From the NCBI RefSeq assembly GCF_036711975.1, contig NC_091971.1, forward strand, positions 15,197,501 through 15,261,500: a DNA stretch of 64,000 nt, in the 5' to 3' direction. Position numbers and translations under genes: made by a program. Positions 1 through 12,032 of the stretch are shown piece by piece. How positions within the stretch are numbered: position 1 is the first letter of the stretch; every line of letters starts with the position of its first letter. Source of the stretch: Onthophagus taurus (taxonomy: Eukaryota; Arthropoda; Insecta; Coleoptera; Scarabaeidae). The notes beneath the pieces were generated by a model that was not told the DNA's origin, ran no database searches, and was given only the letters and a program-made list of their open reading frames with translations.

Positions 1-1150
1 TTAAGAAGGGAAACCAACCAAAAGCACACCAATAACAACAAGGTGTCCATCATAAAGCATAAACTCTGTGTCTTGGCCTCCTCTAGAAATTTCTAGAGGT
101 CTTGTAACGATGTAATGTATTTCTAGGTGTCAACCCCCTTTCTAGGATGAAAGAATACTAACGACACTAGTATGACTTCTACGAAGTCATAAACCCAAAG
201 CATATCGCAGTGGAGTAGGTCTAAATCGCGTTCTCGTTGAGCTGATAATAACGGATTGTGTTGGAATCACGAGCAATCCATAACTAGTTATTTTGCCCAA
301 ACACCTTTCCGATGCCTCTTCATATAAAGTTGTGACACCCTTACTTTCTGTGGGCATTACATATGACGTTTTGTGGCGGTTTCCAAAATCATAATTGGTG
401 TTGGTTTCCTAGATTACTACTCATAGTTAGTGGACGTAGCCAATCTACATCTGATAATCACTGAAAGTTTCATTTATAGAACGTCAGAACCGCCGATGGC
501 AATTTTGGATGTTTGAATTCCCAAAGAAGCACCCGTCAGAAAGCAATGCAAGTCCATTTAGAGGCATAAACCCCGTTCTTTCAAAAGTAGTTAGACGTTT
601 CTCCTGCATATAGCAGCATGCTGGTCAAGCGCCCTATACTGAAAATACAAAATTTCTCACAGTTCCTGCATGGCAAGAAGATTTTTTCTAGCATCGACTC
701 GATGAGATCATATCACCAAATACATCATAGCATTTGTACGAATTTCCTTATTGCCAATGCCTAATGGAGAGTTGCTGCAATCCTGGGTGATATCCAACCT
801 ATATATTGGCGAAAGCTTTTTGGCTTTGACTTTGGAAAAGACAGGAACTGCGGCTAATTTCTAAATGCTTGAGAGAGTACTAACTCCTATCTATGAAACC
901 CTCATAGATGCGTCCTTGGAAAAATGAACGTAAAACTCCTGATATTTAATATATTCAGCAATAAATTAGCGACGGAACTATCCTGTATCCTGTAACCGTC
1001 GATAAAGATGAACTTCTAGAAATGGGCACGAAATTGCCTTAATATCAATAAGTCAAAATATCACAACATACCTTAGGATTCAATCCTAAGCCATTTCATT
1101 CATTGAGATGGAAGTTTGAACACATCCACATTGAACTAGGTGATATCAAA
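1..1150 (-). pseudogene. Decayed Ty1/copia-type pol relic (RT and RNase H)
   Basis: Read on the minus strand, short blocks in all three frames line up in copia pol order. Near 790-860 is an RT tail with a 'LDITQD' block. Near 640-700 comes a 'FSIGRLTSML' block, equal to the family's 'SVGRLSRYM' segment. Near 430-455 is 'SDVDW' (family SDADW). At 300-400 is a RNase H block with 'HKTSYVMPTES', 'VTTLYEEASE' and later 'PTQSVIIS'. Between them lie many stops and frame changes, so nothing here can be translated. I see no LTRs. Upstream, 900-1150 holds a weaker block like the 'LYGLKQ' region. The element's 5' half (integrase, gag) is not recognisable. It probably sits in the first intron of OGDH. 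Inference is by motif order only, and single blocks could be chance. Confidence 0.5.
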
Positions 1151-3834
1151 AAGATGCAAACTTTGTCTTACACACGTGAATAGATTTCCCAATTCAGAAC
1201 GCCGTTGCGAAAGACTTAAGACCAGAGCTAGTAATTTTAATTACAACTTCTCAAAGAACTCTGAATATACTGAGAACCAAACATTTCCAAACAACGATTT
1301 CACCAGCGATATTTGAGAAGTTCCACCGTCAATAAAAAAAAAAAAATTTGTTGAAGTTGAACCCATAATGCAAGATCTAACTTGCGTTTTAAAAAACTGA
1401 CTGCTGTTCACATGTGTCTCTATAAAGCTCATTTCAAATGGTGAAAGTTACGCAGTGACATGTGTTTAAACAAGATAATGGACAAGGAACTAGATGAGTT
1501 ATCCAGCACCAACACGTTGCAACACTACAGCTTCAAAGCCCAACTCTGATTTCGGTATAACACGGACAACCAGTAGCAGGGGTGCTGTAATACAGATTTT
1601 GTTCTATAACTTAGATCTGGAGCAATAAACCAATTCGAAGAATTTGGGAGAAAACGGCGTGAAGAATGCGTCAGATATGGAAACAATAAATTCTAAGGGA
1701 TTCACATCTCTATCTTAACCATTAGCTGTCACGATCCCCATTTTGAGATTTTGGATTTTAACATACCTCACTTGGCGCAAAAAGTATACTAGCTGGGTTT
1801 GACAGTTTAGTGCTATTTTATATCTATTAGTTAATATTATTTATAGCAGACTGTATTAACCCAACCCAACGACCATATAAGAAAAAACTTAAAGAGAAAA
1901 TTGTGCTAAATTATAACATTTCTTGTCCAAAATGCAAAAAAAGTGGGCACTTAATGGTTTAATACACCTCGAATTGTATGTATATGTTACGAAGAATGTT
2001 CGTTTTTTGACAAACATACATATCCTATTCAGATTTTGGCCAGTATAATCAATTTTATAGTATCTAAAATGGAATCTAGGATAACAAGATGTAATAAATA
2101 TTTAAGCATTTACGAAACGATATAACAACACAAATTTTATGATGCTAGATTGCATAGAATAATGTAGATGAACTCTTTAATTTTTAGTTAAATCGCAACT
2201 ACATCTTGACATGTAATGTCATCTAGGATAGCATTCATATCCAAGAAATTACTAGATTTTTACTAAGCTTTCTTGAAATGACTAGAATCTCATGTTTTAA
2301 AGATACTAGCGACGCAATACATAAAATTTGCAATAATGATCTTGATCAGTTTCTGAAATAATTCTTAAATGTTGTTGATAACAATTATAGTATATAGAAT
2401 ATGAGCATAAACAGATTACGAAATGCGAATATTAGTATTTAATTAATGAGTCAATTGTTCTTAGATTTTGGAAATGTGTCAAAACATTTCGCGGCACCAA
2501 CACGCGGCGTTCGCAGGACACAACTCTACCACGTGTAAGTTTGGACATACCTAAGAATATTTGCGCGGCAGCAGTGTGTGGACACACCCTAAGAACAACC
2601 GATTTTAGGCAATATAATAAAGCAACTTTTTCACTTAAGAGTTTTCTGTCACAGACTATGAAACGAATTAAAGTTGCAAATTAAAGGATCATACTAAACT
2701 ATTCTCTTGATGATAAAAAAAATTCAGTGTAAGGTTGCACATCATAAAATTAAGCAATAATTAATTAATATCTCAAATAACAAACTTTAACGCAATGGAT
2801 TGATGTCAATCAGTTCGCTATGCATTGTTTGGATATATTTTAGTTACCATTCATTGATCGCCATTTTAGTCACTAGGGACAAATAAGAATTAGGTTGGGA
2901 TATTCTTAGCTCAAAAGTGACGTCATATCCCGGCGGGAAAATTGCTCATTCTTTGCACCTCCAATACCAACATTTTATTCGTCACTTTGAAAGAGAATAA
3001 GAAAACCGTCAACATTACGCGAATTCCACGAACTTTTTGGAAACGAAACAATCAATGACAGACGATGTTGGGAGTGGCTTACTCTCTAGAATCTGGCACA
3101 AGCATGGAAAATACGAAGAGGTCAACAATCGATTTTGACGGCGTTGGCTTTTGGCAGGTGTAAGGATGAAAGCTTAATAACCTGAATGTTGGCTAAGACC
3201 ACGTAAAATCCCGCTAATACGTTTCTGAACGTTAAAAATGGTGTGGTCGAAACCTCATCATAAATTATTAAAAAACTGGAAAACAAACAAAATTTATGAT
3301 TGTTTGGATGAGTTCATGGAATATCTATGAATCATCACCATGCAAATAAGAAACAGTCATTTAAACAGGTTTCTATTATATTACTTTTCGTTTTTTATTA
3401 AGTTTGCTTATAAAAACGACGAATATTTATGCAAAAACCAAATAATTATTTGTATACCAAGGCCAGGATGGTTTATTCTTGATTATCCAACTGCGAGGTA
3501 CTAAATTTTTCGTTTACATAACGTAAAAAAAAAGTGTATAACCAATAAAAAGGGACTATTTTTCAGGGTTTTTATGGGAATCATCCAAACAGATGTTTGC
3601 TTGCTAATTATTTATTTCTTGGAAATTTGGCGGGAAATTTTTAATTATTTGATGTTTCCAACTGACAATACATTCTTCCACAACTTTAAAACATTTATTG
3701 TTAAAGCTTTCTTGTTAATCTTCAAGTGAAAGTGATTGAACTTTAAGAAAATGATCATAACAAGTTGTCAAATACAAAATTTACCTTTAAACTTAAATTG
3801 TAATGAATTTTATTTATTAAACAAATTAACTTAC
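1151..3834. other. Non-coding, probable OGDH intron
   Basis: AT-rich sequence without a convincing coding exon on either strand. A short A-run at 1337-1348 and some GC-richer scraps (for example 2480-2590 and 2890-3140) look like old repeats, but I cannot assign them. The stretch lies downstream of the OGDH donor at 3834, so it should be intronic. Confidence 0.5.
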
Positions 3835-4056
3835 CGCATGTACACTTGCAGGATCATTTAACCAAGCATTGTACATATCCTCAATATAACTTGAAGAGGT
3901 TCCATTTAAGAATTGTTCCGCAGGAGCTGGAGTGTTATAATAAATTTTGGGTGCGCTGCAAATTGCTGGGGTTGCGGTGGTTTGTAGAAGCCATCCAGCG
4001 AATTTTTGGGCCCCAGGACCCTTTATGGTGCTAACTATACTCCTGGCTCGATGCAT
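3835..4056 (-). CDS. OGDH: 2-oxoglutarate dehydrogenase E1, first coding exon (partial gene)
   Basis: The exon encodes 74 residues from an ATG at 4056 and ends exactly in phase 0 at a good donor (GCG|GTAAG). The product is the thiamine-diphosphate E1 subunit of the mitochondrial 2-oxoglutarate dehydrogenase complex in the TCA cycle. The diagnostic part is at residues 47-74: '[20 protein letters not shown]' then PASVHA, which matches the conserved start of mature E1 (FLNGTSSNYVEEMY.AWL..P.SVH). The first 40 residues are rich in Arg, Lys, Ser and Ala with few acids, as expected of a mitochondrial presequence. A 3' splice site (TTATTAG) stands 8 nt upstream of the ATG, suggesting a separate 5' UTR exon. 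The remaining exons lie beyond position 1, so the first intron is longer than 3.8 kb. Confidence is high for identity. The gene is incomplete here. Confidence 0.88.
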
Positions 4057-4064
4057 AATACTCT

Positions 4065-5283
4065 AATAAGAGTAAAAAAAATGATTAAAAAGTATAACCT
4101 ATAAAGTTGTGGTTATTTGTTTTTTTTTAATTTTTGATAAATTTGCGGGGAATTATTTGTTTCCGAAAAGGTAACCGCACAATTATTACGCAAAAGCCGG
4201 CGATTGCAACACACTACACGATCGGTTAATTTTAAATAAGATTTTTGGCAACGATCCGATTTGCACATTCACTAATGACACTAAAGTTTATTTGATTTTC
4301 GATGAAAAAAAATTTAAAAATAAAATACCGGTTAATGTTTTTCGGTTTGTTTAGATTTATTCGACGATAACTAATAAAATATGTTAAAAATTTGCTTGCA
4401 TAGCGGGAAAATCGATATTAATTCTTCCTAACCAAGAATTATGTAACTAAAATTCAAATTTAATTCACATTACCCAAACGGCTTTTAATAAAATACACTT
4501 TAATAACGTCAAATTTAATTAAGATTCGATGGGATTTCCTTAATTTTATTTGATTTCACGTGAAAATGTGGTTTTACTGTTACCTTTTTCTAGGTGTTCG
4601 TAGCGATACGCTGGAACCTCTCAATTGAACTGACAGCTTATTTTTACAGAAAATAAATTCCCCTATATAAAATTTGCAATCCCCTATTTTTTTTTTCCAA
4701 CCTACGTAACTTTTCACGTGCAAATTTCCATAGTACGCAAACGATTCTCGTCACTATTTCTATTCAACTGAAAACCGTGAGAATGATCGCGCATAGTTTA
4801 TCTTAATTTTTATCAGTTTGTGATACGATACAATGTTACACAGTCTCAGGGACAAACGGATTAATTTCTCAAGGTTCAAGATCATTTTTGCTTTAAAAGA
4901 TATTGTACAATACTGCTTAGGATTTATTTATTTATTAGTTAACAAAAATTTAATTAAATTATAAACAAATACATAATTAAAAATTAAATTTGACATCTTT
5001 AACATAAAAGTAGATTAAACCATATTTAACGTTTTGTATTTTTATTAATTTACAACAAATTCTTTTATTTAATTGATTCAAAATAACAAAGTTATTAATA
5101 AATTGAAATATTTAAAACTTTATAATCTAATGATCTTTATTGTGTTAATTTAGGTTGGTACAACTTTTTATGTTTGACATTTAAAATGACATTAAAAAAG
5201 GTTAGTTTCTTTATAATTAATTTATTCTTTAAGGATAAGATAGCTATTACAGCTAAAATTTACGATAAATACATGATTATAAT
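4065..5283. other. OGDH 5' region and MICU1 3' flank
   Basis: Gene-free stretch between the OGDH translation start and the MICU1 stop. It should contain the OGDH promoter and 5' UTR exon (probably around 4600-4850) and the MICU1 3' UTR, with an AATAAA on the minus strand near 5220. No protein-like frame or repeat is evident. Confidence 0.4.
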
Positions 5284-8200
5284 TTAAATTGAAGTTCGGG
5301 CATCTTTGGCACATTTAACAGCGCTATGCATAAACTTGATGAAACCTGTATCTTTTGGTTTTTCTAAACCGCGCATTAGCCTATTTTTCATAACTGCTAT
5401 AAATTCTCTATTACTTAATTGGCCATCCACTAAAAAAAATAAATTCGCAAATTCAAAACAACTAAGTATGTTTTCCTTGATTAAAATACTTACAATTTTC
5501 ATCAAATATAGTAAAAACAACATGAATAACATGATCACTAAGGTCTACATGAGCCACAGTTTTTGCAACGTGTTTTAAAGTGCGTTCATCAATTGAAGCA
5601 CCAGCAATATGATAAAATGTAAGAGCTGTATCGACATCATTGATGTTGTTTAAGAAGTGAAATAAATTTAAGTAGTCTTGTTTGGAAATACCTTGACTAT
5701 GTTCTTTAAACCTAAAATCTTCAAAATCAAGAAAAGAAAAGTCAATATAATTTAATAACTTACGCTTTTCTTACACGTTTCAACATTTTAGCTTTTTTCT
5801 TATCAGAATACCCAGCATAAGCCAACAATAACTCAGTAAAATCAATCTCAGAAATACACCCATCATCGTCTGGAAAACGCCTCTGAAATTCAAGATTTAA
5901 AATTTCCTTTTGAAGCTGTTCTTGGAAATCCAAAAATTTTTCGATCGTTAATTTTTGTTTAAGATCCTTTCCAAAGAAATAAGTAGTAAGCGCTGAATTA
6001 ACACCCTAAAAGAAGATTTTAAAATATTTTTATTTCCAAAGGAGGGATCTAACTTTAAATGTATTTCCGGTATTTGCATGATCTCTATGTCTCGATCCAA
6101 TACTTGTTTGTTGTCTTATTAAAGTAGCAACCTTTTCAAATTCGTCGCAATCGACATCGCCGTCTCCATTTAAATCGAACATGCGAAAAGCTATTTCGAA
6201 ATGCCTTCGAGAAGCTACAATAAAACAAAATGATTTCGAATAAATTAAGGTGATGAGAAGAACTTACTTGAAAGTACTGTTAATAAAAAGATGTAATCCG
6301 AAAATGTGATGAGACCAAAACTACCGAGTTTGTAGAAAATACTGTCTCTAGGGAGACTTAACTCGAGTTTATCGTGAACAGTCTGTTAAAAAGAAATTGT
6401 GTAATGTAAAAATTATGAAAATATAATGAAAAAATAAATACTAAACAGTATTTCTTAATAAGTCTAAGAGATAATTGCAAGCATAAAAATTGTGAAAAAT
6501 ATGAATTTCGTGCAAACAATACTATTTTTTAAAGATCTAAATTCAAAGAACAAGAAAGATTTAACTAAGAAAAAGAAGGTTTACCTCGACTTTATGCTGA
6601 AAAAAATGTAGAGGAGGAACATTAAAAGCTGTACAAATAATTATTTTAGGTTGCAAATATTAATTAACAATAATGTGATGTACAAGAATACAGTTCTTTT
6701 TTCAAGTTGAAAAACAGGTTTTTACACAAACTAAATCTACTTGAAAAAAAATTTATTTTATCAGTTTTATTTCATAGGATTTTCTTGCTTATAGGTGTTA
6801 ATAATTGAAAGATAATCAACGTGTAAGTTAGTTGTATAAAGTTATAAGTAAAAGTAAACAATTTTATAAAGAAAAAAGGGATTTTATAACATACCTTTGG
6901 GTCATATCTTCTAAATTGATCCAATCCTAATCCTAAAAAACAAACCAAATTATTTCTCCAATATTTATTTATTGTAAAATTATAGTGTTAAATTATTAAT
7001 TTAAGCATTTATTATTTATTTTTAACATGCAAAACGTAGACTAAAGTTGAATGTTAAAGTTTAATCAAAAACTGTACAGACAGAATGATTTGTAAGTTGT
7101 GAAAATCTCACCGTATAGGTGTCCCACGTAACACAAGTTTTTTAGGTTCCACTATTCGTACAGTCCGAAACTTTCAATCTAAAATACTTTCAAGATGCCC
7201 GCTATTTCCGGTCTATCGAAAATAGACCATAACTTCTTAAACTAAAACTAGAACTGAATCACTAGGACTAACATTAGAACTAGAAGCATTTGAGTTTAGC
7301 TGTGCGTCTCTTAAGACGGCTCTGGGTCTAGTGTTAGTTCTAGTTTTACTTGTTATTCACTGCCAGGTACCCACCTCGAAACATTTACGTTTAGCCGTCT
7401 TAAGAGACGCACGGTTAAACCCAAACATTTCTAATTCTAGTGTTAATTCTAGTGACAGTGCTAGGTTGCCCTAAGTACCACTAGCTAGCGCTAGGTTGTT
7501 GTATACTTTTAGCGAACTAAATCTAGAACTAACATGCTATCAAATAGATTATCATTCCTTGTATCAGAGTTTCTCATACAAGTGGTCAAAAATTGAATTG
7601 CCCTTTTCGCACATTCAATGCCAAGAAAGCCAAAACTTTAAATGGAACACTCCATGTTTTATTAACACATCAGAGAATCCTCTATAAGGCCCCTATACAG
7701 GGTGTGTCAAATGTCTGGAATATAGCCAATAACTTCGCCATTTGTGGTTGAAACTGACATTCTTTTGACATTTAAACCTGTCAACGGCGTTATTTCGGCG
7801 CCTACTTTGATTGCAACTTGAGATATTTTCAGAGAACGTATTTTTTCTCGATTTTTTACTTATACAACCCATGATTTGATTTGTTCATCGCATAAGGGAT
7901 TTGTCCTATATCAAATTGCAAAAAAATGCAAAAAAACATATGCATCCCATTTAAAATAACAATTTTGGTTGCCATAGCAACGAAACAAAAAACAATACAA
8001 ACAAGCAAATATTGCCAAAAAATGCGCCACGATTAATGAAGAAACTTGTATTTGAAACATTTTTCTTTAAAACCACCAATGGCGAAGTTATTGGCTATAT
8101 TCCAGACATTTGACACACCTGTATACATTCCTATACTTATTTATTGCAGTTTTCATGATATTGGAAAATTTGTCAAAATTATACATAGAATGCCAGAAAC

Positions 8201-10892
8201 CACGATGGGCACATTCAATAAAGACTTCAACTTTCTTACAGGCAAAATATGTAGATGCCTACAAAAGGGGTTGAACAAATTACGACAATTTAGATACAGC
8301 CAAAGTGACATATGGCTAAAAAAAGGTTAAAATCCTTAATCTGAGACGTTTCGGGAACACCTCCCATCTTCAGTCTACAAATAGTCACTCCTAATATTAT
8401 CTCTAATCTTGATACAGTTGTACAATATGACGCACATACATGTATGCAAAGTAATTTTAAAATATTGTTTTTTTAAATCATCATATCAAAACGTAAAATT
8501 ACTAAAACTAAAATTACCTTCGTCTTTTAAAAACGAATTTTGTATCCACATGTTGCCTATGCGGATGTCTTCGATTATTTGAAGATAACATCAAATTCCC
8601 CTACTTATTCGTCCTCTACAAATATCAATTTTTTTGATGAAAGGTTCAACTTTGTTGTTGCGAGTACCGTGTACAAGCCATACGTTGATTTTGAAGTGTG
8701 TTGTTAGTGTTCGTAAGTCAAAAAAATATTTCCTTACCTTTCCCCTCGAAATAGAGTATATACAGGCTGTCCCACCTAAGTTGCCTCGGTATATAGCCGA
8801 ATTATGATTGAATTTTTCAAAAAATGTTTCAGATAAAAGTTGAATCGAAACATATTGTACATATTTTAAAATTAGTTTCAGTAATGGCGGACTTCCGCTT
8901 CTACCGGAAATGGATATCAACTTTGTTATTTAAAATGGAACCTGTATATTATTGCATTTTTGGATTATTTGTTTCATGTTTTATCAATATAGCATTACTT
9001 GAAACATCTGTGAATTCATCTAACTATAAGAGATAATATGGTGAATGTTTCAAGTTTTTAATTAGTGCAATTCCAGGTAATTTGAAATGGAATATTGTTA
9101 ATTTGCACTACATATTTTTCACCAAACATATTTGAATCATGACTTTATTAGTACTTTTCCTATATTAGACGCTTTTTTGGTCTTAACAATTTACAATGTC
9201 ACTAAATAAGAACATTTTAAATATTTCTTATCTGTTCCAACATATTTAATCAAACTTCATTTATTCGCCGTCAATTCTTTAAGTTTTCCTTTAAACAATT
9301 CTGGTGGTCTATCTTTGTATTCAACATGATTAGTTTCTAAATGTCTTAAAAGTTTATTAAATTTTTAAGATGCGTCTGCTAATACAGTTCCAAATAAATA
9401 CCAGTTAAGACAACATCTTAACGGTTACTTTTATTGTTATTATTTACTTCTGGCAAACCGGAAGTGAACGCCATCTTGAAAATATTTTAGATCGAAAGTT
9501 TGGGATGATCGACCCATACTAATGGAACATAAAAAATCAGCTAGTGGGACACCTGTATATTTATAGAGTCCCCTTTATATAAATTAGGTGAAGCTAATAT
9601 ATTTTTGTCTAATCCATCAATTTTCAATGTATTTAACTTAATAGCTGTGCTTGATAACAATGATAGCTGATTTAAAACAACAATTAAGTTTTTGAATATA
9701 TAAATCTTTTCTGTGACTTCCACAACTTACTGATCATCCTGTATATAAAAAGCATTGAATGAAAATGAAAGGAAGTAAAAGGAGAACGCAAAAACCAACT
9801 AACCATCAGGTTGTTTTGAACCAGGCGTAATCGATCGCAAAAAGTCCTCGGGAGTCATGTAAATCTCATGCTGATCACCCCCTTGAGCTTGTAGCGTGGC
9901 GAAATATCGAAAAACTTTGTCAGGAGTCGAGTACTGTCTTATGCGGTTTTCATATTCAATGATCTGCACATGCAATTCTTAAATAAACACAGAACGACAA
10001 CAACAACAACGATTTGAATTTATTTTATTAGTAATTTATCCCCAAGTCCAATATTATTCATCATGTAATTAATTATGTTAGAATACAGAAAACACCTGTG
10101 CTTTAAACAACACCCATAACAATAATAACATTCAACATGATGTGCTTTAAGTGATGTTATTATGATATATATTAATGTTTCTGTGTATGTGGACTGAGAG
10201 GATTGTTACCATCTGGTTGTTTTAATCCAGGCATTAAAGATCTAAGAAAATCATCCGGTGTCATAAACGTTTCTAAACCTTGCGGTGTTATAACTTGAAT
10301 GGTTGCAAAATACCGAAAGACTTTATCTGGCGTTGAATAAGTTCTTAAACGATTCTCATAATCGATTATCTAATATTTAAAAATCAATATTATATATTTA
10401 AATTAAAAATTCATAATAATAATTAATTACAAAGTATTTTTCAACAAGGAATTACATCAAAAACTTACTTTTCTATCTCTAAACCCAATTTTTTGTTTCT
10501 TGTGCTTCTTGTGTTTACCCTCTTCATCATGGATATGATGATCTTCCTCGCTTGATTCAATTTCTTGTTTTTTAGGTTCTTTAGCCTCCACTTTCGGAAA
10601 CAATTTTTTTTGAATCCTAACCAAAAAATTATTTTTATTAATTTTTTAACTTGGAATATCTAAATTACCCTCTATAGTTAATGCAGGGCAACAGCATTGA
10701 TAGCATTATAAAGATACAATAAATCTTGGTTAATCTTGGTTCTTTCTCGGTTTGGTGTCCAAAATTTTTAAAATCCCTCTTCCATTCATGGTTTTTACCA
10801 ATTATTGTTAACGATAATAAAGGCCTGGCTACGTATTGTCTTGAATATAGTCTCGTTGCCACATAAGAATATCTTAATACTTTTGAAAACAT
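5284..10892 (-). CDS. MICU1: MICU1, mitochondrial calcium uptake protein 1
   Basis: EF-hand gatekeeper of the mitochondrial calcium uniporter, in the intermembrane space. Exons from 5' to 3': 10892-10669, 10616-10469, then 10369-10210 or 9963-9804 (alternatives), 6932-6895, optional 6596-6585, 6382-6268, 6214-6054, 6005-5764, 5711-5494, 5429-5284. All junctions are GT-AG and in phase, giving 483 aa (487 with the microexon). Human MICU1 is about 476. Residues 1-50 are a basic mitochondrial presequence. A Lys-rich stretch (KHKKHKKQK) precedes 'GFRDRK'. EF-hand 1 is at about 242-253 ([12 protein letters not shown]) and EF-hand 2 at about 433-444 ([12 protein letters not shown]), both with full calcium ligands. 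The C-terminal '[12 protein letters not shown]' is a MICU1 signature that helps separate it from MICU2/3. The first coding exon lies 553 bp from the divergent BLOC1S2 start. Confidence 0.93.
6585..6596 (-). other. MICU1: Candidate 12-nt MICU1 microexon (HKVE)
   Basis: Minus-strand CATAAAGTCGAG is preceded by a long pyrimidine tract and CAG, and followed by GTAAAC. Flanking exons join at phase 0 (6895 and 6382), so inclusion adds four residues without a frame change. The place matches the 12-nt microexon (EFWQ) of the vertebrate muscle isoform MICU1.1, between the calcium-binding core exons. The splice signals are seen in the sequence. Use of this exon is inferred. Confidence 0.6.
7116..8250. 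mobile_element. Foldback-family arm in a MICU1 intron, interrupted by a MITE
   Basis: Starting with GTGTCCCACGTAAC, this stretch follows the left arm of the complete element at 33492-35355: the CTTTCRATCTAAAATA block, then the TGGTCAAAAATTGAATT block (near 7582), then the CATTCCTATACTTATTTATT block (near 8125). The arm is broken at 7697 by the MITE at 7698-8121 and resumes after it. The other arm is missing, so this copy is truncated. Confidence 0.6.
7698..8121. mobile_element. TA-flanked MITE with long terminal inverted repeats
   Basis: The 424-bp element begins CAGGGTGTGTCAAATGTCTG and ends with its inverse, CAGACATTTGACACACCTG. The inverted repeats run about 50 bp each and include AATAGCCAATAACTTCGCC. 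TATA stands on both sides, consistent with a TA target duplication as in Tc1/mariner relatives. There is no open frame. A second copy is at about 22155-22440. Confidence 0.75.
8763..9555. mobile_element. TA-flanked 793-bp TIR element
   Basis: The ends are CAGGCTGTCCCACCTA and, inverted, CAGGTGTCCCACTAG, with TA on each side. Internal blocks near each end ('GGCGGACTTCCG', 'CCGGAAGTGAACGCCATCTTG') are mutual inverse complements and are shared with the other foldback elements of the window. No transposase is visible. It lies in the same large MICU1 intron. Confidence 0.6.
9804..9963 (-). other. MICU1: MICU1 alternative exon copy B
   Basis: A 160-nt exon with AG acceptor at 9965-9964 and donor G|GTTAGT. 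It encodes '[20 protein letters not shown]', then a divergent middle '[11 protein letters not shown]' and '[18 protein letters not shown]'. Copy A has '[11 protein letters not shown]' at the matching place, so the two isoforms differ mainly in an 11-residue loop of the N-lobe. Confidence 0.88.
10210..10369 (-). other. MICU1: MICU1 alternative exon copy A
   Basis: A 160-nt exon starting after an AG acceptor at phase 0 and ending G|GTAAC at phase 1. It encodes '[20 protein letters not shown]', then a segment ending '[13 protein letters not shown]'. It is paralogous to copy B at 9804-9963, with the same phase and exactly the same length. Using both would shift the frame (320 nt), so only one can be used per mRNA. 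Confidence 0.88.
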
Positions 10893-11445
10893 TTTTTAAT
10901 TATATTAAACCTTCGACGGTGGAAAAATTGCAAAATTTACTGGGACTAAATGGACTAAATGCGGAGTTATGACATATTTTTAGCAAGTGACAAAAATTTA
11001 TGCAACCGACATTACACACTTGGATACAATCCAAAAATTTAAATAATATTTTATTTTCATTCGATAAGTAAAATAAAATATTTAATAAAAAGGAGTTTAT
11101 ATTGTAATAATAATCTAAATTTGATTAATTTTATCAATAAAATTTAAAATTATTCGAATTAATTATTATTGTTCATTGTTACCACACATAAGTCAAAAAT
11201 AATTTTTGTTCAAATTATAATAATAAAAAAATTTTAAACTTTATTTTGAATAAAAATGGTTATTTAACTCATAATATTGAAACAAAATCAAATATTTAAT
11301 TATACAAACGCAAAATTAATTCTTTATTTTTATCTGTCAGATTTATTATTGTTATTTTAGTCAGTGTTGCCACACCTAAAACAAAAATCGTTTGGTATTC
11401 TACAAATTTATTTAATCTCGTGTTATTTTAGAATAAATTTTTAAT
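10893..11445. promoter_or_regulatory. Divergent intergenic region MICU1 / BLOC1S2
   Basis: 553 bp separate the two start codons, which point away from each other, so both promoters must lie here. The sequence is AT-rich with no clear TATA box or other motif I can defend. Confidence 0.45.
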
Positions 11446-11985
11446 ATGGCAAATAATCTAGATGATATTGATTCCGAAGGAATTACAGACTCGCCAAAAA
11501 AGGGTATTTCATATTTCACCTTTAAATATTGTATGTTTGTGTATTTTACATTGTAGGGCCTACATTATCTACTTCCACATCTAGTTTTGAAGCTTTGGAT
11601 CCTCACGATCCAAATTTAAGCCGTTTAGCAACTACAATGTTCAATAAAACAGCTGATTATTTATATGGGGAGTTAACATCCACTTTAGAGGATTATAAGT
11701 TGCTTGAAAATATGAATAAAGTTACTGCTACGAAGTATTCTGATATGAAGCAGATTGCTAATAGTGTGGAGAATAGTATGGTTGATTTGAAAGAAAAATG
11801 TAGGTTTTAATGGTTAGTTTGATTAATTTTATGTTGTTGTGTTTGTAGATGATATGTTACAACCATTTTTGGAACAAATAGACCAAATTGAAGATAGTGT
11901 AACAAAACTTGAGCAAGCAGCGTATAAATTGGATGCTTATTCAAAGAGATTAGAGACTAAGTTTAAGAATTTAGAGAAACGATAA
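11446..11985 (+). CDS. BLOC1S2: BLOC-1 complex subunit 2
   Basis: Small coiled-coil subunit of BLOC-1 and BORC, which act in lysosome-related organelle biogenesis and lysosome positioning. Three exons: 11446-11503, 11557-11799, 11849-11985, joined in phases 1 and 1, giving 145 aa (family about 142). Diagnostic segments are '[20 protein letters not shown]' in exon 2 and '[14 protein letters not shown]'-like '[19 protein letters not shown]' ending 'KNLEKR' in exon 3. Both are nearly invariant in animals. Residues 1-25 are acidic and unstructured. The stop is 48 bp from the stop of the convergent MIC19-like gene, so the 3' UTRs must overlap or be very short. Confidence 0.93.
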
Positions 11986-12032
11986 TGCTGACATTTATAT
12001 TGGACCACAATGTTATAATTATAAACTCATTC

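Noticed and set aside
380-460. Minus-strand 'DVDWLRP' resembling a vertebrate-type retroviral RT stretch
   Set aside because: The surrounding blocks (RNase H with 'HKTSYVMPTES', 'FSIGRLTSML') follow copia order, where SDxDW is expected. A vertebrate-type retrovirus is not needed.
3846-4034. 62-codon plus frame over the OGDH exon
   Set aside because: Antisense shadow of a well-supported coding exon.
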